Shown: positions 56,575-64,000 of the stretch, in pieces
Layout of the letters: each line of letters opens with the position of its first letter
Position numbering within the stretch: position 1 is the first letter of the stretch
IMG/VR virus record: IMGVR_UViG_3300036859_000973
Coordinates: 1 to 64,000 of that record
Direction: 5' to 3' (one strand)
From: a virus
Length of the DNA: 64,000 nt
The notes under the pieces: model-generated
Told to the model about the DNA's origin: nothing
Databases searched by the model: none
Seen by the model: only the letters and a program-made list of their open reading frames with translations
Program-made: the position numbers and the translations under genes

Positions 56575-57983
56575 GGACTCGCGTGGGGGGGATCTTCAAA
56601 GCTGGGGGGGACCAATCCAAGTTCCTCCAGAAGCTCATGGGCAGCAATCAAATACCTCGGGGCAACTCGTGTGACGAGCCCAGATTTCTCCATGGCGTGG
56701 ATATGGTTATATGCTGTCGAACGACTGCGACGTCCTTTTTGTTCTAGCCAGCTTACCAGGTCGCGCTGTGTGAAACCATTTTTTCTCTTGTCTGGTTCCT
56801 CCATGATGAACGATTGGAGCAAGTCATGATCGCCCGTGGTCTTTGGCTCGCTTCCCCCTTCAACATTGTATTTCTGGAAGAGAGCACTAATGTAATTCTC
56901 CGAAAGGAGACACGCGAGCTTCGCGTCTTCATCCTCATACTCAAGCTTCTCGATGTATTGCCCCTCCGTGAGTTTGCTGACTACGCGGCTGACGGCCGCT
57001 GCGGTGACAAGCTGGGCGATCCTTCCGTAGTCGCGTAGCGTGCGCAGCGTGCTCGTCGGCACGCCGATGTCGTCTTCGAGTTCTCTGTATGGTCCGTCGT
57101 GGACTTGCTGGACGATCTGGATGAGGTCCTTGGGTGGATAGGGGACGATCTCGAAGTTGGTGAGCCAGGCGATCTCGTTGAACTTCCTGATCGATGGTTG
57201 CAGCGAACTCACCCTGCCTGGGCCGTTCCACCACGTTGTTCTGGCCTGGATGCGGTTCGAGTTCCATGCCGCTGGGACCACGCGGCTGCTCAGGCCGCTC
57301 TCTTCCATGGTCTCGCGGACGCTGGACGCGAGCGGGCGGCTGCAACCGATGAAGGAGGCGTTGGTCCGGTACTGGAGGATGCCCTCGTTGGCGTCGAAGA
57401 CGATCTTGAACCGTTCCATGATCTCGCGTTGGGCATCGGTGGACTGGATGCCTACGAGCTTGGCAAGCGCAACGACGATGTCTCCTTCCTCGAAAGCGCG
57501 GTTGAGGTGCTCGCCCTTGTCCTTCGACGCTGGTCCGTGGCCGAGGAAGTCCATGAACTCGCTGCAATACCAGAAGTCGGCCCTCGGGAGCCACGGGACA
57601 CCAAGACGATCGCCGGTAGCTGTGCCGCGCGCGCGCTCCCAACCAGTGCCACTCTCCAGGGAGTAGTACGTCGGGCCGATGTAGTCGGACGGCGCGGAGA
57701 GGATGTCGCAGGCACCGATGTAGTCGCGCAGGAAGGCCTTGCTGCCGGTGCTCTTCCCGTCGCCGATCGGTCCGAGGATCATCATGTGGCGACGCAGGCG
57801 GGCGCGAGGGTTGTCGCTGTAAGTACCACGCTTCAGGCAAGCCAGGAGGTAGGTGATCTCCATCTCCGTGTACCAGACGCTGCCGGCGTCGCCGTACTCC
57901 TCGCGCCCGGCGCGCTCGACCTCGAAGAAGATGGGCGTGGCCACAACGCGGCTGATAGGCGGCGCCTCAATCCATTTTTCCAT
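56571..57983 (-). CDS. MCM-like AAA+ replicative helicase
   Basis: This 470-residue protein has Walker A GPIGDGKST (71-79), a Walker B strand FWYCSEF (137-143), a sensor-1 region ASFIGCSRP (209-217) and an arginine-finger motif GLSSRV (230-235). Together these fit the MCM-type AAA+ order. A helical middle and a C-terminal winged helix follow (about 390-460). It lacks the N-terminal MCM DNA-binding domain, so it resembles compact viral helicases. It would open the viral origin that lies directly upstream at 57984-58336. Its last codon overlaps the promoter of the downstream nuclease gene. Confidence 0.72.
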   Translation of the reverse strand: MEKWIEAPPISRVVATPIFFEVERAGREEYGDAGSVWYTEMEITYLLACLKRGTYSDNPRARLRRHMMILGPIGDGKSTGSKAFLRDYIGACDILSAPSDYIGPTYYSLESGTGWERARGTATGDRLGVPWLPRADFWYCSEFMDFLGHGPASKDKGEHLNRAFEEGDIVVALAKLVGIQSTDAQREIMERFKIVFDANEGILQYRTNASFIGCSRPLASSVRETMEESGLSSRVVPAAWNSNRIQARTTWWNGPGRVSSLQPSIRKFNEIAWLTNFEIVPYPPKDLIQIVQQVHDGPYRELEDDIGVPTSTLRTLRDYGRIAQLVTAAAVSRVVSKLTEGQYIEKLEYEDEDAKLACLLSENYISALFQKYNVEGGSEPKTTGDHDLLQSFIMEEPDKRKNGFTQRDLVSWLEQKGRRSRSTAYNHIHAMEKSGLVTRVAPRYLIAAHELLEELGLVPPSFEDPPHASP

Positions 57984-58068
57984 TTTGTATCATTCGAGTA
58001 GTGCGCCTGGAAAACGGTTTTTCTCCAGATGAAACGATAAATGTCTGAGGTAGGTTACCTGAGGCGAT

Positions 58069-58290
58069 TTTCCATTTATTCCAAGGCCCTCTAAGGGGGT
58101 GCTAAAAGGTGGACGAAGGCCAAGGCAGATCGACAGCTACATAAGGACGGACGTAGGTAAGAGAGTACCTTAGAGAGAGCTATCTTTCTAGGACGCTACC
58201 TTCTCTATGGACCCCCTTAGTCTCATCCCCTCACCCACCTCCTTGTCCATCCTTTAGCACCCCCTTAGAGGGCCTTGGAATAAATGGAAA
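58069..58290. repeat. Perfect 38-bp inverted repeat with 146-bp spacer
   Basis: The left arm 58069-58106 and the right arm 58253-58290 are exact reverse complements over 38 bp. Each arm starts TTTCCATTTATTCC and ends GGGGGTGCTAAA when read towards the centre. Similarity continues inward for about 12 bp with mismatches. Such long arms can form a cruciform or mark a small element. Confidence 0.85.
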
Positions 58291-58303
58291 TCCAATCCCT
58301 CTG

Positions 58304-58312
58304 TGTTTAAAT
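58304..58312 (+). promoter_or_regulatory. TATA box of a leaderless gene
   Basis: GTTTAAATA lies about 26 bp upstream of the ATG at 58337, so transcription should start at or next to the start codon. The box is just outside the right arm of the inverted repeat. Confidence 0.65.
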
Positions 58313-58336
58313 AGCATCGTTCCCCCTCTTCTTCCG

Positions 58337-58948
58337 ATGGGCGATCCGATCCCCGTCGATGTCCTGCACGCACCCGACGCGATCGTGCCGACGGACCACC
58401 CCATCGACCAGCATCCCGACCGCGACGCGGTGATCCACGCCATCGGGCTCTACCTCCTGGAGCCCAAGGCCACCAAGCCGACGTGGCGCATCTTCGTGGG
58501 GGCGCTGCGCACCGAGTTCCCCGACCTCGCGCTCGACGCCACCGAGGAGCGGGCCATCGCCCAGGTCCAGGCCTACGCGCGCAAGGTCGCGCGCGTCGTC
58601 GTGCTCTCGGGCGAGTTCTTCCGCAAGGCCCTCATCGAAGCCGGCATCGACCTGAACACGCTGAAGCACAAGGCGGACATCGCCCAGAAGCTCCAGGCCG
58701 AGTTCGAGGCCGTCATCGCCGATCGCAGCACCGACGCCAAGGGTCGCCCGAACATCCGTCCCATCGACCGCGCCACGCTCGGCCGGGCCGCTCTTGAGGC
58801 GTGGAACGACTTCGAGGAGACGGCAGAGCGCGCGGGGATGCTCGCGCCGCGCCACGTCAAGGTGGACACGACCCACGTCGAGATCGATGTGGCCGCGCTC
58901 CGCGCGCAGCACAAGGACAGCTATGCCGATCGGGTACGGGTCCGCTGA
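58337..58948 (+). CDS. Hypothetical helical protein next to the origin (203 aa)
   Basis: This 203-residue, mainly helical protein has a segment LSGEFFRKALIEAGIDLNTLKH in the middle, resembling the helix-turn-helix-like part of small-terminase proteins. The N-terminus is acidic with HPIDQHPDRD. It is the only plus-strand gene in this half of the genome, transcribed from a TATA box at the edge of the origin region. Origin-binding protein and small terminase subunit are both options; neither is proven. Confidence 0.5.
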   Translation: MGDPIPVDVLHAPDAIVPTDHPIDQHPDRDAVIHAIGLYLLEPKATKPTWRIFVGALRTEFPDLALDATEERAIAQVQAYARKVARVVVLSGEFFRKALIEAGIDLNTLKHKADIAQKLQAEFEAVIADRSTDAKGRPNIRPIDRATLGRAALEAWNDFEETAERAGMLAPRHVKVDTTHVEIDVAALRAQHKDSYADRVRVR

Positions 58949-59064
58949 ACCCGATGCGACGAGTGCGCCCGCGTAACCGTTAAGTGCGTGCGATCCCCAT
59001 CCAGGGATTGCCGGTTTCGTCGCGGCTTCCGGCAAGCAGCTTCGGGTGGGATGCACAGACGAAA

Positions 59065-59098
59065 CCCGCCGGACGGCAACCCGGCGGGCTTCATTTTC
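59065..59098. terminator. Bidirectional terminator hairpin
   Basis: CCCGCCGG (59065-59072) pairs with CCGGCGGG (59081-59088) around an 8-nt loop, followed by TTCATTTTCC. It lies between the ends of the convergent genes at 58948 and 59091. An additional stem TTGCCGG/CCGGCAA sits at 59008-59014/59029-59035. Confidence 0.6.
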
Positions 59099-59447
59099 CT
59101 TCGCAGATCGGGCACGCCATGTGGACGCGCCCGTCCTCCAACCTCGTGACCCAGCCACCGGCGCAGCCGCGCGGGCACGGCTCGAAGCTCACGGGCACGA
59201 GGGAGTCGAGCGCGACCGCATCGACCGCGACGACCTGTGTCGGGACGACCTTGGCCTTGATCCTGGGTTGCCGCAGGATCGACGGAGGTGCGTCCTCGCG
59301 CTCCGCCTCGTGGCGCCGCCCCGGGATCACGATGGGCCGCGTCAGGACGGCCCACAGCAGCGCGACGAACAGCACCGGGATGATGAGGCCCGTCACGGTG
59401 AGCACGACGACGGCTCCGAGCACCGCGGCGGGCCAGAGGTCGGTCAC
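59091..59447 (-). CDS. Membrane-anchored zinc protein (118 aa)
   Basis: The protein has an N-terminal hydrophobic segment long enough for one or two membrane helices (VLGAVVVLTVTGLIIPVLFV) and a C-terminal zinc-knuckle pattern (CPRGCAGGW ... CPICEGK). Its GTG start overlaps the TGA of the helicase gene (GTGA). Function is unknown; the arrangement of a zinc domain on a membrane anchor is seen in some small regulators. Confidence 0.55.
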   Translation of the reverse strand: MTDLWPAAVLGAVVVLTVTGLIIPVLFVALLWAVLTRPIVIPGRRHEAEREDAPPSILRQPRIKAKVVPTQVVAVDAVALDSLVPVSFEPCPRGCAGGWVTRLEDGRVHMACPICEGK

Positions 59448-62278
59448 GCGCCCCCCATCAGTCGCTCGGCGACGGCGTCCATGATGTTCGCCTCGATCTC
59501 GCCATCGGCTCCGTCGTGGACGGCGGCGGACTCCTTCTGCTTCTCCACGAGCACGCCCCAGATGTGCTCGTCGATGCTGCCCTCGCCGAGGAAGTACCAG
59601 GACGTCAGGCCGTGCGGATCGTTCTGGCGCGCGTAGCAGCGCCCCTCGGCTTGGATGAAATGTGCGGTGGGTGTCCACCAGAGCGATAGGGTCGCCATGT
59701 GCGACGCCGCGGTCATCGTGTATTGCTCCCCGCCGGCCAGGAGCGATCCGATGAGCTTGCGGCACGACGGATCAACCTGGAAACGGTCCACGTTCTTCTG
59801 CGCCGCGGCGCCCATGCCGCCGCGCACGATGGCGGAGTCCGGGAACGCCTCGACGAGCTTCGACATCGCATCCTCGTGATGGGCCCAGACGACGATCTTC
59901 TGGTCGCTCGACGGTGGGAAGTTGTCGTTCAACCACTCGATGACGCCGGCGACCTTGCCGATCTCCGTGAGATGGCGCAGCTTGTTCAGGCGCACCAGCT
60001 TCTCGGCGCGCATGGCGCCACTCGGGTCCTTGCCGTGAGCCACGAGCCACTGGACGATGTCCTCCTCGGCGGCGCGGTACTCGGCCTCGTTCGTGAGCGG
60101 CAGCGGGATCACGTTGCGCTGGAGCGGCGGAAGCTCGCCGAAGACCTCCTCCTTCGTGCGCCGCACCATGCACGTTGATCTCAAGCGCATGTGCAGGCCC
60201 TTCAGGTCGCGCACGCCCTTGCCGCCGAGGCGGTCCTGGCGCTGCCGGCCATAGGTGAAGCGGAATTGCGTCGGCCCGCCGAACTCGTTGATCCATCCCA
60301 GTACCGTGAGCGGCACGACGAGATCCTCCGCGGTGTTCACCACGGGGTTCGCCGTCAGGCCGACGCGCAGCGGGACGTCCTGGCTCAACGCGAGCGCGGC
60401 CTCGGCGCGGAGCGTGTTCCTGTTGCGGACCGAGTGGATCTCGTCGAAGACGACGGCGCGCGGCTTCAGCGCGCGGAGCGCGTCGATGTGTTTGTGAAGC
60501 AAATTATACGAGACCAGGTAGCAGTCGGCGCCCGTGGGAATCGTGCCCTTGCCCTCGACCACGACGACGCTGCGGCCGGGCAGCCAAGCCTTCATCCCGA
60601 GCGGATCGTAGCCCATGATGTGGCGCTTCCAGTGCTGCTTGCCGTTGCCGCGCACGACGAAGATCGCCGGCCATGCCCCGAGGGCGTGGGGGATCGCCAT
60701 GCCCTGCTGCGTGTTGTGCGTCAAGATGCAGTGCTCAGTCGCATAGAGGGCGTCTGGCGCATCCACGGCGATGCACACGGATTCGGCATCCTCAACGTAT
60801 TCGATAGATTGAACAACCCGGCGGGGAGCAGCAGATCTCCCAGGTGAATATCGAGACGCCCTTCGTGGCAGGGTAAATGGTGGAATCTCCGCTGGCAGTC
60901 GGATGCGAACTTGGTAGTCCGTAGGTTTTGATTCGTGTGAGCGATCGTATGCCCGCACGCTGGCTACTCCACCAAGACCCTCGACCAATTCTTGGACGTT
61001 TCCTGCTAGACGGGCGCTGATCGTATGATAATTGATTTTGTTTCCCGTCTTGGAGATACTTCCGTCACCATCCATCAGGCCGTGAAGCAAGGCGATACGA
61101 TCATTTGGCGTGGCTCTCAGATAAGCAATGGGGATGTGTTTCTCTCGGCTTAGAACATCAAGGTCCAGTGATCTAATGGCATTGATGATGCCAGAAAATC
61201 CTGCGCGGATCACATTATCATATTTGTTCTCGCTGCTTGCGACAATTCCCTCCTTCTTGAGCCTAGTCTTGATGAATGACCAATTCCACTTGGCTGTAGA
61301 GAGTTGTGGTGTGCCACTGGCGAGGTGCCCATTTGCAATGAGCTGTCCTAGAAAATATGGTGGGATTGGCAGGTTGCCCCTCTGCTTGTTGAAGATCACC
61401 GGTTTCTTGAGCATTGGCAAATGCAACTGAGTCTTGCTCAAATCGAGCTTTGTGCTCTTACGAGTGCCACTTTTCCACTTCATCTCAAGAATGGGTCGTG
61501 TCCTCATCTGTTCGGTGGTCAGGACGATTTCTTTCCATCTGCGTCCGCCGCAGTGGTATCTCATCGTCCATAGGTGATCTGGGCCGGCTTCGACCGAGGA
61601 ACCGTCGCTGAACTTCACCCGATAGCTAGGTTTTGTTCCCTGTGGGAAGATGGCGAGGACGTTCGCAGGTTTTCCGTTGGAACCAATGACGTTGTCTCCA
61701 ACTTTGAGAGAGCCGATGGTGCGCCATCCGCTCGATGTGAGGACATTTGTATTCGTCCTATGACATTTTCCGAGGCCGGTCTCGTCACCGATCAGGACGC
61801 CGATCGTCTTCTTCTCCGGCAGCTTCACAGGATCAACGACGTCGCCGCCAACCTCGTGGCCGGCGAGTCGCATAGCGAAGGCTACGCTCGCAGCTTGGTA
61901 CGGCCGCAGGTCCATCCGCATCCCAGACACCTGGAAGTGCGCCTCGGGCAGCGCGCTGGCGGTCCGCGTCGCCTCGGCGCGCTTGAGCACACCATCCGCA
62001 AGCTCGCGCGCCTCGTCGCCCCAGCGGTACGCGAACTTCTGGGTGAACTTGATGAGTTCGAGCACCTCGCTGAAGCTGGCGCCGACGAGCCATGTCTTCG
62101 ACTCATTGTCCCACGCCGGGCGCGGCCTGGGCCAGACGCGCACGGCCTCCGCGAAGGCGATGTCGTACTCGCCCTCGATGGCAAAGCCTTCGCCGCGGCG
62201 GTGGATCGTGCCGGTGCCGAACTTCCGCGTGGCGGTCGGGACGACGCCACCTTTCGGCTTCAGGTTGTAGAGGCCCAT
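59444..62278 (-). CDS. SNF2/HARP-type helicase interrupted by an intein
   Basis: The 944-residue precursor holds a 593-residue DNA-dependent ATPase split by a 351-residue intein (residues 172-522). The N-terminal domain (EGFAIEGEYD...PRPAWDNESKTWLV) resembles HARP domains of SMARCAL1-like proteins. Walker A GDETGLGK joins T after splicing, motif II is DEIH (612-615) and motif VI is QAEGRCYARQND. Such enzymes remodel replication forks or anneal DNA. It overlaps the membrane zinc protein by GTGA. Without splicing the Walker A motif is broken, so activity depends on the intein. Confidence 0.88.
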   Translation of the reverse strand: MGLYNLKPKGGVVPTATRKFGTGTIHRRGEGFAIEGEYDIAFAEAVRVWPRPRPAWDNESKTWLVGASFSEVLELIKFTQKFAYRWGDEARELADGVLKRAEATRTASALPEAHFQVSGMRMDLRPYQAASVAFAMRLAGHEVGGDVVDPVKLPEKKTIGVLIGDETGLGKCHRTNTNVLTSSGWRTIGSLKVGDNVIGSNGKPANVLAIFPQGTKPSYRVKFSDGSSVEAGPDHLWTMRYHCGGRRWKEIVLTTEQMRTRPILEMKWKSGTRKSTKLDLSKTQLHLPMLKKPVIFNKQRGNLPIPPYFLGQLIANGHLASGTPQLSTAKWNWSFIKTRLKKEGIVASSENKYDNVIRAGFSGIINAIRSLDLDVLSREKHIPIAYLRATPNDRIALLHGLMDGDGSISKTGNKINYHTISARLAGNVQELVEGLGGVASVRAYDRSHESKPTDYQVRIRLPAEIPPFTLPRRASRYSPGRSAAPRRVVQSIEYVEDAESVCIAVDAPDALYATEHCILTHNTQQGMAIPHALGAWPAIFVVRGNGKQHWKRHIMGYDPLGMKAWLPGRSVVVVEGKGTIPTGADCYLVSYNLLHKHIDALRALKPRAVVFDEIHSVRNRNTLRAEAALALSQDVPLRVGLTANPVVNTAEDLVVPLTVLGWINEFGGPTQFRFTYGRQRQDRLGGKGVRDLKGLHMRLRSTCMVRRTKEEVFGELPPLQRNVIPLPLTNEAEYRAAEEDIVQWLVAHGKDPSGAMRAEKLVRLNKLRHLTEIGKVAGVIEWLNDNFPPSSDQKIVVWAHHEDAMSKLVEAFPDSAIVRGGMGAAAQKNVDRFQVDPSCRKLIGSLLAGGEQYTMTAASHMATLSLWWTPTAHFIQAEGRCYARQNDPHGLTSWYFLGEGSIDEHIWGVLVEKQKESAAVHDGADGEIEANIMDAVAERLMGGA
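60713..61765 (-). mobile_element. Intein with LAGLIDADG domain in the helicase Walker A motif
   Basis: The 351-residue intein begins CHRTNTNVLTSSGW (Cys1) and ends CILTHN before Thr+1. It carries block B PDHLWTM and LAGLIDADG helices (FLGQLIANG, LLHGLMDGDG). The site, GDETGLGK|T, is a hot spot for inteins in ATPases. DNA composition is AT-richer than the flanks. It shares several long motifs with the intein in the ERCC4 nuclease (VGDxVIGSxG, FPQG, HLWT). Confidence 0.9.
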
Positions 62279-62279
62279 G

Positions 62280-62705
62280 TCAATACACGATCAGCTTGAG
62301 TTCGCCTGCCGACGTCGCGCGTGCGTGGATCTCCGAGCCGCACGGAGCGTCGATGCTGCGGAAGTCCATCGCCTCGCCGCGGCGGTCGTAGAGCATCCCG
62401 CCGAAGGAGACCATGCTGCCGTCGCAGCGCACCGTGCTCTCGACGTAGGTCCCCCAACCAGCCTCGACGTCGGCGACTCTGCCGCCCAGCTTCTCGTCGT
62501 TGCTGTTGAAGGTCGCCACGGAGAACTTCACGCGGCTGTCGTAGTCGTTGTAGAACGTGACATCCACCGTCGTCGGCCCCGCTGGCGGTGGTGGCGGCGG
62601 TGACGCCGGCGCCGGTGCCACGGACGGGCCCGGCGCAGCGTGCTGCTTTGGCACGACGCATCCGGCCATGACGATGGCCAGCGCCAGCACCACGAAGAGC
62701 TTCAT
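62280..62705 (-). CDS. Lipoprotein (141 aa)
   Basis: The signal peptide and lipobox are MKLFVVLALAIVMAGC (Cys16). A Pro-rich spacer follows and then a beta domain with two cysteines (VRCDGS, DAPCGSE) that may form a disulfide. It is a third lipoprotein besides those at 2413 and 5421, but with a different domain. The start overlaps the upstream stop as ATGA. The role at the host surface is unknown. Confidence 0.7.
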   Translation of the reverse strand: MKLFVVLALAIVMAGCVVPKQHAAPGPSVAPAPASPPPPPPAGPTTVDVTFYNDYDSRVKFSVATFNSNDEKLGGRVADVEAGWGTYVESTVRCDGSMVSFGGMLYDRRGEAMDFRSIDAPCGSEIHARATSAGELKLIVY

Positions 62706-63235
62706 GCTGGCTCCTGCGCCGTCACGGGACGGCAGACGTTGGAGGAGTGCTCGGTCACGCAGTCGATCTCGAAGAGTGCGCCCCACGCGCGCAGCAGCCG
62801 CTCAAGCTCGCCGCGGCGGCGTAGGTGCTCCGCCACGCCGAGCCGCGTCGGCGTCCGGATCTCGGCGTGGTTCGCCCACAGCCAGAAGCACCCGAGGTCG
62901 AGGAACGGGCCGGAGAGGTCCTTGACCATGTGCTGCTTGGCCTCGGCGCGTTCCAATGCCTGGAGCGCCTTCACGAAGTCCGGGTCCGGCACCTTCTTGG
63001 TCCGCAACTCGATGCGGGCTGGCGCCGAGTTGTCCTCGACCTCGACGGTGCCGCCGATGGCGCGGATCGCCTCGACGAGATCGGCCATGTAGGCGCCGCC
63101 GATCCGGATGCGCTTGCCGCCGTGGAGGAGCCAGTACCTCGTGTCGGGCTCGATGGGTTCTTCCTCGACGTCCATGCCGACGACCGTCGGCGGCATGATC
63201 GAGTACCTCGCCACCAAAGCTTGCTCTTTCGTCAT
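62702..63235 (-). CDS. Hypothetical protein (177 aa)
   Basis: This 177-residue mixed alpha/beta protein has an N-terminal beta region (IEPDTRYWLLHGGKRIRIGG) and a helical C-terminus with two cysteines near the end. It is coupled by ATGA to the lipoprotein gene and to the upstream zinc gene. No family is recognised. Confidence 0.6.
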   Translation of the reverse strand: MTKEQALVARYSIMPPTVVGMDVEEEPIEPDTRYWLLHGGKRIRIGGAYMADLVEAIRAIGGTVEVEDNSAPARIELRTKKVPDPDFVKALQALERAEAKQHMVKDLSGPFLDLGCFWLWANHAEIRTPTRLGVAEHLRRRGELERLLRAWGALFEIDCVTEHSSNVCRPVTAQEPA

Positions 63236-63441
63236 GGGTTCACCTTGCTGTGCTTGCTGCATGTCCTGAAGTAGTATCCTTGCCCGTTGGGGGGCAGCAC
63301 CTCAAGCGTGCACTCGGGACAGAGGGCGCAGTCCTCGGCCTCTCGCCGCTCGCCGCGCCACGTCGCCTTGGCCTGCTCGATGTCGGCCTGCTCCTGCTCG
63401 CGCGCGCGGAGCCAGAAACTCCAACGGCGCCAGAAGCTCAT
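63232..63441 (-). CDS. Zinc microprotein (69 aa)
   Basis: This 69-residue protein has an N-terminal Trp-rich basic helix (SFWRRWSFWLRAREQEQADI) and a CALCPEC motif, with a further Cys (RTCSKHS) near the end. It is coupled by ATGA to genes on both sides. It may bind nucleic acid. Confidence 0.6.
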   Translation of the reverse strand: MSFWRRWSFWLRAREQEQADIEQAKATWRGERREAEDCALCPECTLEVLPPNGQGYYFRTCSKHSKVNP

Positions 63442-64000
63442 GCGGCCTTCCTCCGGCGGCGCGGCGAGGGCTTCTTCCCCTGGCGGGCCATCTCCTTGGC
63501 GCACTCGCCCTCGTCGTCGCGGTAGTCGGCCTTGTGGCTTTCCATCTCCCTCGCGAAGTCCACCTTGTCGTCGGGATCGCCGAGGTCCATGCCGCAGTCC
63601 GGGCAGCCCGGCCGCGGCGGGATCGGGGCCACATCCCACGCGCCGGTGGCCAGCGACTCAAGCATCTTCGGGAAGGCACGGGTGCCGTAGGTCAGCATGT
63701 ACGAACCCCATGCCGCGTTCAGATCGCGCAGCCGGCGCTGGATCGCGCGGACGGCCTCGACGTTCTCGATCGTGGCCGGCAGCACGAGGGTCGTCCGGAC
63801 GCTCATGCCCTTGCGTCGCGCCTCGCGCTCCTCGCGCGACTCGTGGGTGGAGTCCTTGGCCCAGCGGTCGTTGCTGACGTGTCTCCCGGTGCGCTCCCAG
63901 CGGCCCGTCCATGGGCGATCGAGCGGGTCCATCCCCTCCTTGTCGGCCGCAGCCAGCGCTTCGGCGATGGACTCGGGTGGCTCCTCCTCGCCGAAGCGAA
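63438..64000 (-). CDS. Hypothetical protein, continues past the right edge
   Basis: The frame is open to the right edge of the window, so the gene may begin outside it; an ATG at 63932 could instead be the start (164 aa). The visible part has an N-terminal charged region, a helix (ENVEAVRAIQRRLRDLNAAW), a zinc-like CPDCG site and a basic tail (KKPSPRRRRKAA). The stop overlaps the next start as ATGA. Confidence 0.55.
   Translation of the reverse strand, partial: RFGEEEPPESIAEALAAADKEGMDPLDRPWTGRWERTGRHVSNDRWAKDSTHESREEREARRKGMSVRTTLVLPATIENVEAVRAIQRRLRDLNAAWGSYMLTYGTRAFPKMLESLATGAWDVAPIPPRPGCPDCGMDLGDPDDKVDFAREMESHKADYRDDEGECAKEMARQGKKPSPRRRRKAA

Larger units (their letters stand above)
57984..58336. 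other. Putative replication origin region
   Basis: This 353-bp non-coding stretch separates the divergent MCM-like gene and the 203-aa gene. It contains a perfect 38-bp inverted repeat (58069-58106 and 58253-58290) with a 147-bp spacer, extended inward by imperfect matches. It also has AGGTA/TACCT dyads at 58048-58060 and 58155-58170 plus a TACCT half-site at 58197-58201, and a TAGAGAGA-gcta-TCTTTCTA near-dyad at 58171-58190. AT-rich stretches lie on both outer sides. The place next to a helicase gene and the dyad repeats fit an archaeal virus origin or a divergent control region. Confidence 0.6.

Noticed and set aside
58981-59060. tRNA gene
   Set aside because: Stems such as TTGCCGG/CCGGCAA exist but no cloverleaf with T-loop and anticodon arm could be built. 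No tRNA was found by eye in the window.

Overview
The window looks like most of the genome of a tailed, contractile-tail (myovirus-like) virus of an archaeon. The archaeal signs are a PCNA sliding clamp with the eukaryote/archaeal C-terminus, an MCM-like AAA+ helicase, an ERCC4 (XPF-type) nuclease, a HARP/SNF2 helicase, a HerA-type ATPase, a DUF2080/AbrB-like DNA-binding protein, TATA boxes 25-35 bp before start codons with very short leaders, and lipobox-bearing secreted proteins. Base composition is high in GC. The proteins contain normal amounts of lysine and are not strongly acidic, so an extreme halophile host is not indicated; the exact host cannot be read from the sequence. No integrase and no DNA polymerase were seen.

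Layout. Positions 1-9,700 hold short divergent operons of small early or accessory genes: a glycosidase-like protein, two related lipoproteins, several zinc-binding microproteins, a HExxH protein, and a HerA-like ATPase operon. Positions 9,856-44,757 are a long plus-strand virion operon in the usual order: portal, S49 maturation protease, scaffold-like protein, decoration protein, major capsid protein, surface proteins, head-tail connectors, sheath, tube, frameshifted tail chaperone, tape measure, baseplate plug, hub, spike, W, J and I, and tail fibre. Positions 44,760-57,983 are a minus-strand replication, recombination and packaging operon: ERCC4 nuclease, Sak4-like ATPase, OB-fold protein, a primase-like candidate, PCNA, large terminase, a run of overlapping tiny genes, family-4 uracil-DNA glycosylase, a PD-(D/E)XK nuclease and an MCM-like helicase. 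A 353-bp non-coding region at 57,984-58,336 carries a perfect 38-bp inverted repeat and repeated AGGTA/TACCT dyads and is the best origin candidate. Positions 59,091-64,000 hold the intein-split SNF2 helicase and small minus-strand genes.

The genome is heavily invaded by homing elements, all lower in GC than their surroundings. There are two related inteins, one cutting the ERKxxxD active site of the ERCC4 nuclease and one cutting the Walker A motif of the helicase. There are two related free-standing LAGLIDADG endonucleases, next to the capsid gene and between the tail chaperone and the tape measure. There is also a protein with four zinc fingers joined to a PD-(D/E)XK nuclease.

Two regulatory patterns stand out. 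A shared element, TTGGACA-ayGTATGTAG, lies directly behind the TATA box of several scattered genes and becomes the palindrome CATACnnnGTATG at two of them, suggesting one virus-encoded regulator. Between the uracil glycosylase and the terminase, successive tiny genes are joined by a repeated GC-rich Shine-Dalgarno element that also encodes the C-terminal tail of each upstream protein.
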